Part shown: positions 8,945 to 20,100 of the stretch, piece after piece
Layout: every line of letters starts with the position of its first letter
Numbering within the stretch: the first letter of the stretch is position 1
Origin: Morinoia aosen
Lineage: Eukaryota; Arthropoda; Malacostraca; Amphipoda; Talitridae
Direction of reading: 5' to 3'
Length of the DNA stretch: 64,000 bases
Assembly (NCBI GenBank): GCA_030386875.1
Contig: CM059556.1
Coordinates: 41,828,964-41,892,963, forward strand
Position numbers and translations under genes: made by a program
The notes under the pieces: model-generated
Told to the model about the DNA's origin: nothing
What the model saw: only the letters and a program-made list of their open reading frames with translations
Databases searched by the model: none

Positions 8945-11900
8945 CTAAAGGTCCATTCTCACCACAGGCTTCCGAGCTCGGGTAGACCTGCGCGAGATGC
9001 TAGCGCTTGGAGGCTCGTGCATCCTAGCCTCCTGGGTGGGAATCGGGTAATCAGGTGTTTCGGAGTCAGGTTCATGGGTCGGAGGTGGTGGGTATGAATT
9101 TTGAGCAGGTTGTGGAAACACAACGGTTTCCTCCGTAGGTTGTTCCAAGGGTTCAGGGATGGTGTTCGAGCAGGTAATAACTTGGTCCTGGTGTCGACGA
9201 ACGACCTCTCCCCCCTTCAGTTGGCACTTGTAGGATACCGGGCCTGTTTTCTCAATGGTGGTAGCAGGGGTCCATTTTGGGGAACCCGGCGTGTATTGAC
9301 GGACCATCACAGGTGACTCCAGCGGAATGTCAACCGCGCGAGACCCTGGGTGGTATCTTTTCTGATCGTCCTGGCGTTGAGCAACTTTGGACGCGATTGC
9401 TTCTGACGGCCAAAGCAGATCAAGACGAGAGCGAACTTTCCTGCCTAACATCAGTTCGGCAGGCGTAACACCTGTTGTCGTGTGAGGTGTTAGCCGATAG
9501 TTGAACAGGAACCTGTCTAGTGCTAGGCGTAGGGGTTCCGTTGACTTCCGTATATTCTTCTTGAAAGTTTGTACCATGCGCTCTGCCAGTCCATTAGTTG
9601 AAGGGTGGTATGGTGCGCTTGTAATATGTCGCATACCACATGCCTTCACAAATTCTTGGAATTCAGCCGATGTGAAACACGTTGCGTTGTCTGAAACAAT
9701 TGTTACTGGGAATCCAAATGTCGCAAAAGTGTGTTTCAGGCACAAAATCGTTTCGCTAGAGGTTGTAGTAGATGTGGGAAAAATTTCAACCCACTTAGAG
9801 TGTGCATCCACGATCACTAGGTAGTATTTTCCATCCATTGGGCCCGCGTAGTCAATGTGTATGCGATGCCAAGGCTTCGCAGGCCATTCCCACGGATGGA
9901 GTTCAGCTTTCGTCGGTGCGGCTCGAGTGCTCAGGCACTCGCTGCATGACTTAGTTGTTTCTTCTAGATCTTTATCCAGAAGGGGCCACCACACGTAGCT
10001 GCGAGCTAACTCCTTCATCCTGGATGATCCAGCATGACCAGAGTGAAGTTCCTCCACAATGGCTTGTCTGAGAGCTTGGGGTACAATAATTCTTGCCCCC
10101 CAGAGCACACAGCCATTTTGTGTGGACAATTCGTCTCGCCTCCTAGTATACGGAGCGAGATCAGGGTCACCAATTACCATCGAAGGCCAGCCTACTTGGC
10201 AGTATTTGTATACCTTTGAAAGTACTGGGTCCCTTAGGGTGCTGTCGCGGATGTGGGTGCTGGTGACTGGAGCTGACTCGAGGAAGTTTACTAAGGACGT
10301 CCATTCCGCAGGAATAGGTGTGGCTTCCTCGGGAGTTGTCAAGGGTAGACGACTGAGAGCATCAGCCGTACCCAACAGCACACCAGACCGGTGACGCAAG
10401 GTGAACTTGTAGGACTGCAGTAGTAAAGCCCACCTTTGGATGCACCCGGATGCCATCGGAGGAATGCTTCTACCCGGATCAAATAGTCCTAACAAAGGTT
10501 TGTGGTCCGTAACCACAGTGAAATCCTGTCCCCACAGGTAGCAATGAAATTTTCGAAGTGCGAACACCATAGCTAGGGCTTCTTTCTCAGTTTGAGAGTA
10601 GTTGCGTTCTGTTGCTGTTAGAGTTCGGGAGGCAAAATAGGCGGGGCGTTCAATCCCATCAATAAGGTGACACAGCACCGCTCCCACACCATACGCACTA
10701 CTGTCAGCCACTACCACTATGGGTTTCTGAGGGTCAAAGTGGACTAGAGTCTGAGAGTCCAGGAGGGCTTGTTTAGATTTCTGGAAGGCTCTCTCCTGAC
10801 TTGCATCCCATTTCCAAGGGGTTTTATCCCTCAGTAAGGTATTTAGGGGCTCCAGCATGGTTGCAGATGATTTTAGAAATTTCCTATAGAAATTTAACAG
10901 CCCCAGGTAGGCTCTCAGTTGAGTCACATTAGTAGGAGCTGGTGCATTCTGGATTGCTGCTACCTTCTCGGCAGTGGGGTGCAATCCGTCCTTGTCGATT
11001 TGGTATCCAAGGTAGGATACCTGTGGCACTCCAATTTGACATTTATCCATTTTCAGTTTTAGCCCTGCCTCCTGTAGTTTAGATAAGACTTGATAGAGAC
11101 GCTTGTTGTGCTCTTTCTCATTAGTGGCACTCACCAGGACGTCATCCAGGTAGCAGAACACTCCTGGGAGGCCCTGCAATAGTCCTTCCATGGCACGCTG
11201 AAAGATTCCAGGTGCGGACGCAATCCCAAAGCTGAGACGGTTGTAGGCAAATAAACCTCTGTGGGTGTTTATTACCGTGAGTTCCTTGGAGTCTTCATCC
11301 AAGGGTAGTTGAGCGTATGCCTGAGACATATCTAGCTTGGAGTATATAACTCCTCCTGCTAACCCGCTAAATAGATCCTCCACTCGGGGTATGGGGTAGG
11401 TATCAAGCCTAGTGGCTCTGTTGACTGTGAGTTTGTAATCCCCACATATGCGGATGCTTTGATCAGCCTTGAGCACAGGGACGATCGCCGCCGCCCATCT
11501 TGAATACTGTACAGGGGTGAGGATACCTTCCTGCACCAGTCTATCAAGTTCAGCCTCCACCTTAGGTCTAAGTGTGTAAGGCACGTTCCTGGCCTTACAG
11601 AACTTTGGTGGTATGGCTGGATCCACTTCTATTTTGAATTTTCTTCCCTTAAAGCAACCTAGACCTTGTTGAAAAAGGTCGGGGAATTTATTTGCTAACT
11701 CTTCAGGGCAAGTGATCACTTTGTTGACATTATTGGAAACTATAGTTAGCCCAAGGAAATCAATCAGGTCCCTACCCAGCAAGGCTGGCCCCTCCCTGTC
11801 TACAACCACAATAGTTGCTAGCTGAGGAACCATACCACTAGATTCACGCTGGATGTTAGCCCTAATCTCCCCACAAACTACCAGCTCAGCTCCCCCATAA

Positions 11901-12826
11901 GTCCTAAGCTTAACATCAGAAGGTCTCAGCTCGGGTCTTGACTTCGCTGGAATTTTAAAGTAGGTGGCCATTGAAAGGATAGACCTGGCAGCCCCTGTAT
12001 CTACCTCCATCTCTAATGGCACACCATTTAGTAACAATTTTATTTTGATTGGGGGTTTCATTTCCTCGGCTAAAGCAAAAATGTCCCCATAACATTCTGG
12101 ATTGGGGGCTGGGTAGTCTGCACTGGTTCCATTGCTAGTTCCATTAGGGTTAGGGTGGTTTTCCCTCCCCCTTTTTTCATGCATAGCATGCACAAAATTA
12201 TTTTTGTTGCCTTTATCAGATTTCTTAATTGTCAATTTAAAACAACATTTCTTAAGATGGCCTTTTTGGCCACAACCATGACAAACACTGTCTTTATAGG
12301 GGCAATCTCTACGCCAGTGCAGATTACCACAGCCGCTGCATGCTGATTTGGGGTTAGCTTGAGTCTGAGTTTTGCCCTGAGGCTTAATAGCAGTTTGCTT
12401 AACTCTGCTCTGGCCTACATTTAGAATTGAATTTGGTTGCCTCAACCCCACTGTTTCTCTCAGTGTGGTTTCTTTAGCAGTAGCTAGATCCATGGCCTTT
12501 TGCCATGTCAGGCCAGCCTCATTTAGCAAGCAATTTTGAATTTCATTACTGGACACACCCAAAATTAAACGATCCAGCAGGGTCTCTTCTAGCACTTCCT
12601 GTTTGAAATTACAGGTATTAGAAAGTGCTTTCAAGCTAGCCACAAAATCCGCAATGCTTTCCCCTTGTCTCTGGTTCCGCTTATGAAACCTAAACCTCTC
12701 AAAGATTTGATTTCTTGTTGGCTTAAAATGCCGTCTCAACGCTTCCACAATCTCGTCATAAGTAGCATCAAGTACTTTTTTAGGAGACACGAGGTCTCTT
12801 ATGAGCCTAGCAATTTTAGGACCCAC
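8945..12826 (-). CDS. Gypsy gag-pol polyprotein
   Basis: The frame encodes the structural and enzymatic proteins of the retrotransposon in 1,293 codons from the first ATG. Visible domains in order: Gag capsid-like region (1-130); two zinc knuckles (about 163-195: CSGCGNLHWRRDC, then CHGCGQKGHLKKCC); aspartic protease with DTGA at 276-279; reverse transcriptase with YLDD at 559-562; RNase H (about 700-800, ADSS and TDHK); integrase with H928, H931, C961, C964 and catalytic D992, D1047, E1083 (D-E spacing 35). Gag and Pol share one frame with no visible frameshift. The frame stays open upstream of this ATG to a T-run near 12998, so the true Gag start is probably outside the stated coordinates. 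No envelope gene is seen. Plus-strand frames over this region are shadows. Confidence 0.95.
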   Translation of the reverse strand: MGPKIARLIRDLVSPKKVLDATYDEIVEALRRHFKPTRNQIFERFRFHKRNQRQGESIADFVASLKALSNTCNFKQEVLEETLLDRLILGVSSNEIQNCLLNEAGLTWQKAMDLATAKETTLRETVGLRQPNSILNVGQSRVKQTAIKPQGKTQTQANPKSACSGCGNLHWRRDCPYKDSVCHGCGQKGHLKKCCFKLTIKKSDKGNKNNFVHAMHEKRGRENHPNPNGTSNGTSADYPAPNPECYGDIFALAEEMKPPIKIKLLLNGVPLEMEVDTGAARSILSMATYFKIPAKSRPELRPSDVKLRTYGGAELVVCGEIRANIQRESSGMVPQLATIVVVDREGPALLGRDLIDFLGLTIVSNNVNKVITCPEELANKFPDLFQQGLGCFKGRKFKIEVDPAIPPKFCKARNVPYTLRPKVEAELDRLVQEGILTPVQYSRWAAAIVPVLKADQSIRICGDYKLTVNRATRLDTYPIPRVEDLFSGLAGGVIYSKLDMSQAYAQLPLDEDSKELTVINTHRGLFAYNRLSFGIASAPGIFQRAMEGLLQGLPGVFCYLDDVLVSATNEKEHNKRLYQVLSKLQEAGLKLKMDKCQIGVPQVSYLGYQIDKDGLHPTAEKVAAIQNAPAPTNVTQLRAYLGLLNFYRKFLKSSATMLEPLNTLLRDKTPWKWDASQERAFQKSKQALLDSQTLVHFDPQKPIVVVADSSAYGVGAVLCHLIDGIERPAYFASRTLTATERNYSQTEKEALAMVFALRKFHCYLWGQDFTVVTDHKPLLGLFDPGRSIPPMASGCIQRWALLLQSYKFTLRHRSGVLLGTADALSRLPLTTPEEATPIPAEWTSLVNFLESAPVTSTHIRDSTLRDPVLSKVYKYCQVGWPSMVIGDPDLAPYTRRRDELSTQNGCVLWGARIIVPQALRQAIVEELHSGHAGSSRMKELARSYVWWPLLDKDLEETTKSCSECLSTRAAPTKAELHPWEWPAKPWHRIHIDYAGPMDGKYYLVIVDAHSKWVEIFPTSTTTSSETILCLKHTFATFGFPVTIVSDNATCFTSAEFQEFVKACGMRHITSAPYHPSTNGLAERMVQTFKKNIRKSTEPLRLALDRFLFNYRLTPHTTTGVTPAELMLGRKVRSRLDLLWPSEAIASKVAQRQDDQKRYHPGSRAVDIPLESPVMVRQYTPGSPKWTPATTIEKTGPVSYKCQLKGGEVVRRHQDQVITCSNTIPEPLEQPTEETVVFPQPAQNSYPPPPTHEPDSETPDYPIPTQEARMHEPPSASISRRSTRARKPVVRMDL

Positions 12827-12997
12827 TAGTGAAATTAAGGTGGGGGCTTTTTTATTTTCCTCTATTTTGTTTATTAAAAAATAGCAGTGTAATCTAGTTT
12901 CATAGTCTCCAAATTCCTCCTCTACAGGATAAATTCTCCTACTGAACCTATCAATGGCATATTGAATTTTTAGTAAGTCAAAAACACACTGTAAAAA
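12827..12997 (-). CDS. Probable upstream extension of Gag (no ATG)
   Basis: Read on the minus strand in the gag-pol frame, this stretch has no stop. It gives a Gag-like segment (EEEFGDYETRLHCYF, with a conserved-looking acidic patch), ending at about 13 consecutive T's followed by ACAG. The missing initiation codon may have been lost, lie beyond the T-run in another frame, or be supplied by splicing, since T-run plus ACAG resembles a 3' splice site. Confidence 0.45.
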
Positions 12998-13177
12998 AAA
13001 AAAAATTCACAGCACAAATAGTACAATCACTTGATCAATTTTAATTTTCTCCACTAGTCTAGCCAGTCTAGCAACACCAGTGAGCAGAAAAACAATAACA
13101 AGAAATTTCACTAGGCAAATTTTATGTTCCCTCACTAGTCAGTAGTCACGACCACTTAGGCACTTCCAGCAGTTCTA

Positions 13178-13195
13178 CCAAATCCTCGTCGCCAA
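13178..13195 (-). promoter_or_regulatory. Gypsy primer-binding site candidate
   Basis: In element direction TTGGCGACGAGGATTTGG directly follows the 5' LTR. I do not assign the tRNA; complementarity to a tRNA 3' end is expected. Confidence 0.6.
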
Positions 13196-13583
13196 TATCA
13201 CAACCTACACTATAGCACGGTATAGGTTTCACATAGACCTAGACACAACATAGTAATAGACATCAAGTTAGGTAAAATAGTTTACTCACCTCTTGGATAC
13301 CTTACAACATAACTAGATACTCAGATACCAGAATGTGGTTAGCGAGAGCAGAGCGGAGATAGAAAGGAATATATAGAATAGGGTAGCATAGAATTAGTAC
13401 ATTATTTTAGAAATTAAGAAGTTAGATACCAACCACAGTAGGTAATATTATTTACACACTCGGTCAACATTTACTTGTTGTCGAGCCCGAGTTCACTTGT
13501 AGACTGCCTGCGAGTGTTGCTGTCTCGAGCGTTGCCAACTATTGGTCTCTCTAACTAGAACTTACACTACTCGCTATATTACA
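13196..13583 (-). repeat. Gypsy 5' LTR
   Basis: 388 bp, matching 8493-8880 with one visible difference. It is flanked on the outside by CCTCC. Confidence 0.92.
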
Positions 13584-13588
13584 CCTCC
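13584..13588. repeat. Target-site duplication CCTCC, right of gypsy
   Basis: Matches 8488-8492. The following base, 13589, resumes the interrupted LTR (equivalent to 5160). Confidence 0.8.
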
Positions 13589-15686
13589 CTAAGTGGGGAA
13601 CTACTGGATTTGATTTTCAAAGGTTGAATATCAAGGAGTTTATCGAGGTCACCAGTGCTTTCACAAGCACACTTAATTGCTAATTGAATGATTTAAGGCC
13701 TCTGACTCTGAAGGAGTTCTGGGTATTCGGACGCAATATATCTAGCGTCTAATAATCCATGATACAACAAAATTACCACGAGCCAACACCGGGGGAAAAT
13801 GAGAGAATAGTTTCACTCGCCGGTATGGGGATTTATTGAGGAGAAGGTTGCACTCCTAAGTGCGAGGCTTGACTCTTGTTCGCGAGACTTCTTGGGGAGA
13901 GTCCGAGGAGGTTGGAGGACTTCAGACGATTCGTTCAGCTCAGGCTTGTGAAGCGCGAGCTGGAGTGTGAAGTCGATGTTTTGTAAGTGTGGGGGGTTCC
14001 GACACTAAGTGATTGGTGATTTGAGTGCTGGGTAGGGAGTTGATTACCGGTTGGGAAAACTCGGTAGGAATTGGGGACTCTCGCCCAAATGGCCTCAACT
14101 GGAGATTTTAGTGGCTTAGTTGCAGGGGTGCAGGCCTTTCCAGTATAGTGAACTTTGAATATGAGGAGAAGCTTGGAGGGAACACTTGGAGGAGAACTCG
14201 GAGGAAAACTCGGAGGAGGTAAGCTCCTTAAATTAAGAGGTTAGGGTTTGGTTTCATACGTGTTTGTGAGTGCTTGAATGTGTGGTCCCGTCGATCCTGT
14301 GAGGGAGCAGGTGACTTGAATTATTTTGAACACAAAATTTGAGTCTATTCATACACCTGTGCAAGACTGCGCAAACTGCAACATTCACAGGATGAACAAT
14401 GGCAGAGGTCTGGTGCTGAGAATCAGTCCGCAACTCTAGCGCCCGAGTCGCAGCCTGAATCATCTCAACACCAGAATCAGTGCTCCAGACCAACTGGTCA
14501 CAAGCTCTATCCTGACATTGCAAGCAGCAACACAACTGAGTTTAAATGAGCTACAGCCAAAATAATAGCTAAAGCACTGAGGTAATTAGATAATTAATGT
14601 ACTAAAAAAATATAAGTATGAGAAAAGGTGAAGTCCCTATACTCTATTATTTAGATGAGCAAGAATTGCAGCAGAAGTTACATAAAAAGGAGCAGCCCAT
14701 AAACGGACACGAAAGTCACAACAACTAAGCTGAGAACAAAGTTACAGTGATTTAAAAAAGGCTCAATTAATTCATGGAAAAATATTGAACATAAGAACGC
14801 TGCTTCTATTCCTAAAAGACATGTCAAATGTAGTTAGGTGTTTATAAGGAACAATTATTTATGAATTGACTTGAAATGAGTACTGCAGAAAATACAAACG
14901 CGATTTGCTGCAATATCCTATTTTATTTCTTAAGATTTTTGGATTTTAAACGTTGAGTGTTGAACGTGAAAAGGGTTCCATACTTGTTTGAATCACGACT
15001 TAATTAAAATACAAAAGTTGAGGACAATTAATTAGAAGCTGGAACATACAAAAATGAGCAAACCAAAAATGATCTCTGTGGGCAGCAAGGTGTCTTAACA
15101 CTATGCTCAGCACTAAAATACATCCAAGGAGCTAATGCCAATATCGTCTAACACTGAAGCACAACACGGAATCATCGGAGAATAGTAAACATGAAAACTA
15201 TGGCAAAGATGTGGCAGTGAGCTTGAGGCTGGTGACTAACTAACACTGGCACAGAGACAACATAGTGAATATTTCTACGACACAATAACGAGAGCTCCCT
15301 AACACGGAACAAGTTAAGACACAACACAGGAAAGTTAAGACATAATACACACTTATCGTTACACTTGATACTTACAATTGCCCCTCTGGGGCCCAAGGAC
15401 TAATATCTGAAGAACACACAACGTGAAATGAGCAGTCTGCCTGGAAAATGGCTATCGAGCTTGCCAAATGGTTCTGCGCGAATGTTTCCAACGGAAGTGA
15501 CTGACGGAAACGTGATCGGCAAATATTTTCGAAAACACAGTTTTGGTACAATTTTGAGTTTAATCGAATTAATTTGGTCTTGTAAAATTGTAAAAATAAC
15601 TACATTTGTATAATTTAATTTTAGGATTTTAGTTTTTTAATATTTTATGAAATTAGGCTGAAGTACGGCTGAGGGCGATCACTACA
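13589..15686 (-). mobile_element. 5' LTR of the long-LTR element (main part)
   Basis: Near-identical to 5160-7257. In element direction it starts TGTAGTG at 15686, preceded by GATG, the minus-strand form of the target duplication. The stem-loop lies at 13655-13670. Confidence 0.75.
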
Positions 15687-15962
15687 CATCGTCTGAAGTT
15701 CTTCAACCGCCTCGGACTCTTCCCCAAGAACGTCTCACGAACCAAGAATCAAGCCTCGCACTTCGGCGTTCAACCTCAACCTCAATAAACCCAAAGGCGA
15801 GATAGTCTGTTCTCTCATTCTCCCCAAGTGATGGTTGTAATGTGGTTTTTACTATTACCTGTTTGATTATTAGACGCTGAAATATTGCGTCCGGACCCAC
15901 TCCTTCTGAGCAAGCGGCCATATCAATTCATCCCATTCAATATTGATGCCTTCTCAGGCGTC
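15687..15962 (+). mobile_element. Older B-type LTR, right part
   Basis: It continues the LTR interrupted at 5146 and corresponds to 4468-4735 of LTR B. It contains AATAAA (15782) and a stem-loop at 15945-15962: GATGCCT with AGGCGTC, 7 pairs including one G-T, loop TCTC. TGGTGACCCTGCCTTATC follows directly. In this copy a gag-like frame follows, so here TGGTGACC may be the working primer-binding site. Confidence 0.55.
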
Positions 15963-16128
15963 TGGTGACCCTGCCTTATCACGGAACGCCAAACTTTGTT
16001 CGATATAAAATCAACTAAATTCTCAACCTTTAACCAGCAAACTAGAACTTTAAAGGTTCCTTCCGGTGAAACTGACACTGAATTTGGAAATTTCAAAACT
16101 GAATTTCAAAACTGAATTTGGTGGCAAT

Positions 16129-16283
16129 CCCGTTGTCATTGAAAATAATAATGATACTATCTCAACTGATTCTAGAGACTAGCGAGCTCTGGAAAAGGCA
16201 GATAACCAATTCAGAGATCTGAGTGATTTGGCTGATTCAATACAAGCTCCCGTATTCAGTACTGGTGGAAGCTACCAGGATCG
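16129..16283 (+). pseudogene. Gag-like frame, interrupted by LINE insertion
   Basis: About 50 codons downstream of the older LTR read as low-complexity polar sequence followed by ADSIQAPVFSTGGSYQDR, with one in-frame TAG at 16180-16182. The frame is cut at the LINE target site 16284-16293. It resumes after the second LINE at 32407 without a stop for about 55 codons. Position (LTR, leader, frame) suggests Gag of the older LTR element; I recognise no specific domain. Confidence 0.4.
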
Positions 16284-16293
16284 TAGTCTCTCC
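16284..16293. repeat. LINE target duplication TAGTCTCTCC, copy 1
   Basis: The same 10-mer occurs at 26337-26346 between the two LINEs and at 32397-32406 after the second. Confidence 0.8.
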
Positions 16294-16470
16294 GAGGTCA
16301 GGGAGGCAGTTGCGGAGTGCGGATGTTGTGGCGTTAGAACGTGGTGGCATATAAACCGGAACTTCCTGAAAAATTTACCTATTATTGGCAAGTGTTTCAG
16401 TTTAAAACGTGGGTATAAGTCGGTAAACGATTCAAATCAAATTGGTTTGCCTTCTTTTTAGGTAAACTTC

Positions 16471-16494
16471 TACTGGGGCCTTAGGCCCCCAGTA
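16471..16494 (+). repeat. LINE 5' UTR hairpin, copy 1
   Basis: TACTGGGGCC, loop TTA, GGCCCCCAGTA form a stem of about 10 pairs with one bulged base. It lies about 200 bases before ORF1 and is kept in copy 2 at 26517-26540. Confidence 0.6.
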
Positions 16495-17113
16495 ACCCTA
16501 AATTAGTATTTTGTTTTGCCGGAAATTTGATAACACTGATAATTAAAAGGATACTGACCTACAAATAAAAAAAGAACAATATTTGGTAATTTTTTTTTTG
16601 ATAAAGGTAATAAATAAGGACTAAATTAAAATCAAGCAATAGATACTATCAAGGATAAACTTCTGAACATTATCAACAGACTTGACAAAACAATGCCTCC
16701 CAAAAGCAAAGTTCCTGATGACCCCGGGGGAAGTAAAAGCGGTGTCAAGGGAAAAGTTACTCGCACCTACACTCAACCTATCTCAGAGTCAGAAAAATCT
16801 GAATTCAATGATGCAAGGAAACTTAACAAAAATTGCTCCGTGACAACCTCTACTCCTAAGAGTAAATCACAACCAGCTCTAAGACAAGAAACCCCAAGGG
16901 CAAACCCTAAAAATGGAAGCCCAAAGCAAAAGAACAAAGAATTTCATAACAATACTTCTAAAAGAACATTAGAGAGTAGCCGAGAATTTTTGGATCTGCA
17001 AAGCAAAAAAAAAGAGGGAAACCCATAATGTCTCTGACTCAGAAATGTCTCAGCACAATATGTCATTGCTCAGTGAGTCAGATCCCTCAGGAGTTCTTTC
17101 TAGCAATGACTCT

Positions 17114-17121
17114 CTCTCGGA
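17114..17121. repeat. 8-bp target duplication CTCTCGGA, left
   Basis: Repeated at 20576-20583. Joining the two sides restores collinearity with LINE copy 2 near 27176. Confidence 0.8.
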
Positions 17122-20100
17122 CAAGGTGGAATATCAGGGAACTTTATTATGACCAGACACAATGGCACATCTGAACTATGAGTAGCAGTCACACGAACTT
17201 TTGTGAACTATTTCTATCCTTCCTGAAAATTTCAATCGGCACCCTATTTTCGATCAATAGTGACCACAAATAGGTAATTAACATGTTATAATACGGGACA
17301 AATCATGAAAACGCTAATTTCATGCAGCTTTCCCATGAAAAGTCGAAGAATAAACTACGATAAGACAGAGCGTCGACATAATCCCCGTACGACAGTTTGA
17401 AGGTAACTGAATCGCTGTGAGCCCGTGAGTCCGTGACGTCAAAACGAACGTGAAATGAACTTACGTTCGTTCAAATGATTACACATCGTATTAAAATGCA
17501 TTTTTACACCATAATTCTTTCAGTATTTGGGCGTATCCTAATGTCATTGGAAAGAAAAAACTTTCAGCTTTACGAAGAGGTAATTTTTCATGAAAAAAAA
17601 ATATTTATAAGTACTTTTATTCGTTATTGTTCCCTGCACACCGTAGCAGACAGAATAAACTCCAGTCTTTTCAAAGGAAGAAATTAGCCTTGCGATCAAG
17701 TTCAGGGCATAAAAACCACTTGCTGAATGTAAATGAACTACGGAGTGCGGAGAAGTTCCTTTGACATCATTCCGATGTTTCTTTCCTGCAGCAACAATTT
17801 TTCAGTGTGTATGCGGTGTAATGTACTGACGTTAAATTAAGGATATAATGATGTATTGCATTGTAATGAGATATATAAAATTTGAATCCTATGAACGTGG
17901 TACGAAATAGTTGAAATGTAAATCAAGTTTTCCCCTTATATTGTTCGTAAAATCCCATAATATACATGTTTGCATTGAAGTGCTTAGATTGCGAATTTTT
18001 ATTTATGAATAGAAATTCGTTATATCAAGTTAATGATAATCAAGATTAAGCCAGCCAAATAAATGACTATGTTTTAACATCATTCATCGGGAATAGAAAT
18101 GTAAAAAGTTCGATTCGCGACTCATTCATCTAAAATAGCTACAAAAGTCTGTAAGACAAATTAAAACCATTTAATTTCTGTGCTCACATTTGTGAATGAA
18201 ATACTCTAATTTTCTAGTGACATGAGCACAAAAACAATAAGGTCATCAATGCTATATATCCCACGGGCTACTGCATTTACTTAAGACAAAGTCTAATAAA
18301 GTGTAATAATTATTTTGTGATAAATACGACTACCTATTAGACAATTTTGGCTAGATTTTTATTTATTAACTACAAAAGAATAAGTTCACATGATGTTTTA
18401 CATTAAAAAAATCTTGATTTGCCATAAAATATAAATGGTTTGATTTGACAAACATATTTTAATCAAAGCCACTTGATAAACTTCCACGAAAAATCTGTAG
18501 CTAGGCTATTTCATTTTTTCAAATCGTTTACATGCATATTTGATACGTAGGAATAAAAGATGTCGAATGACGACCTCATACCCATAAGCGCAGAATTTTT
18601 CAATCGATATACTATTTTCAACATTAACCCCTGATATCCAAGTTCCTAAGCTCATATTTCAACGTAAGTGCGCACTAATAAAAATGTTGTCAACAATGCA
18701 TCGTCACTGGTATTATATTATTTTAATTTGTAGCTATACGAATTATGAAACCTCGGCTACTGCATGAGAGCTAAAGCTTTTTTTACTCTTTTCTCTCAAT
18801 AATTGTTTTCGACAATTGAAATGAGTATTAAGATACAAGCATGCTCATCTACTATGTATCTTTATTGCATGATATTTTATAAACAAAATGATCGTTTTGT
18901 ACATTTTTTTGGAAACAAACTGCTCAGAATTATTTTTTGTCTCACATTATATTCACAAGTTACAAAAATAGAGGAGTGCCTTGCAAGTAATGGCCTGCAA
19001 ATAACATTTTATTTTCCTATTTTTTGTTTTCTAAGATCGGAAATAAGTTTTTTCAAATGACGCTTTCCAATTTCATTTGGTATACATATGAATAAATGCA
19101 AATTCATGTTGAGAGCGAGATACTTTATAGCATACGTTGCACGTTCGTCCAACTAAATCAGGTTCGAAGACTTTTGCGATATTACAGAAATAATTGAAGA
19201 TTTGTGTGCAGAGCCCATCAAAACTGAAGGCAATGGATGCTCGAATAGTTTGACAGAGCACGTAAAGATTTTAATTGGTGGAAAATATTATCAAATAGCA
19301 TATCTTTCTGAACAATCATGTTTCGATTATGAGCATGTAATAATTACCTGCAATGCAGGATGCACCACCTTGTGAATTTACCCATCTAGATCTTGTGTGT
19401 GCCCATAAAAAATTTTTATTTCTACTACAATGATACCTCATTTTCAATATAATTCAAACAGTGAGATTATACAACTTTTTTACACTCATTAGTACTGTCA
19501 CCGGCACCTGAGGAAAATTATATTTTAGCTACACGGGCTTAGCGAAAAGGGATGTCTCTATTCTTTTCATAAAATTAAAGTGTTTGCAAAATGCTATGAA
19601 CATTATAGTTAAATACTCCAAATAACATGCATATATAGAATTGAGTTAGCAGCGAGACTATGAGGGAAATATTGTATTTTTTGCGCAATTCTGAAATGCG
19701 CTCTTTTTTACAGGTTCTCGTATTAATTAGAAATAATTAGAAATGTAAAATATATGTTTTGCACCTCTATATCAATCCATCCAAGTTGTTCAAATTCATT
19801 GCTTCATTTGGTAATTTCCTCAACACTCATAAATATTAACGCCTTGAATTTATACCTCCTCTGGATGATTATTATTTTAGTGATTATTCAAAACGTATAA
19901 TGGTATGCGTCTCTCAGACATTCGGATTTCGGACAGGTCACAGTCCGATCTCGAAAGTTGTGAGGTGCGAAGGCCGATACAAAAGCTCTGACGCTGTCGC
20001 CACTCGACTTCAAGTTCAAGCGATTGAGCTTGCAAGGGTTTTTCAACATTTGTGTTGTGATTCACTAGGTTTGTCACTGCTTATATTTTATGTTCATATT

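Larger units (their letters stand above)
8493..13583 (-). mobile_element. Ty3/gypsy LTR retrotransposon, near-intact, minus strand
   Basis: A 5,091-bp element with 388-bp LTRs at each end (8493-8880 and 13196-13583), ends TGTAAT and GTGATA in element direction, a 5-bp target duplication CCTCC, a candidate primer-binding site beside the 5' LTR, a purine tract beside the 3' LTR, and one long gag-pol frame. The LTRs appear to differ by one base (8704 against 13407), which indicates a very recent insertion. It sits in the 5' LTR of the long-LTR element. Confidence 0.93.
5147..15686 (-). mobile_element. Long-LTR non-autonomous retroelement (LARD-like), minus strand, containing a nested gypsy
   Basis: The layout in element direction is: 5' LTR (15686 down to 13589, then 8492 to 8480, split by the gypsy), a non-coding internal region (8479 to 7258), and 3' LTR (7257 to 5147). 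Both LTRs reconstruct to exactly 2,111 bases with no indel; by eye I count about seven substitutions. The whole is flanked by CATC at 5143-5146 and 15687-15690, a 4-bp target duplication. LTR ends are TGTAGT and TTTATA. No gag or pol motif occurs in the 1.2-kb internal region, so mobility would depend on another element's proteins. Confidence 0.75.

Noticed and set aside
9101-12346. Several plus-strand frames of 60-110 codons
   Set aside because: They are shadows of the minus-strand gag-pol gene.
16228-16461. 77-codon + frame crossing 16284-16293
   Set aside because: It is a chance fusion of a gag-like frame with the LINE 5' UTR. The junction is an insertion site.
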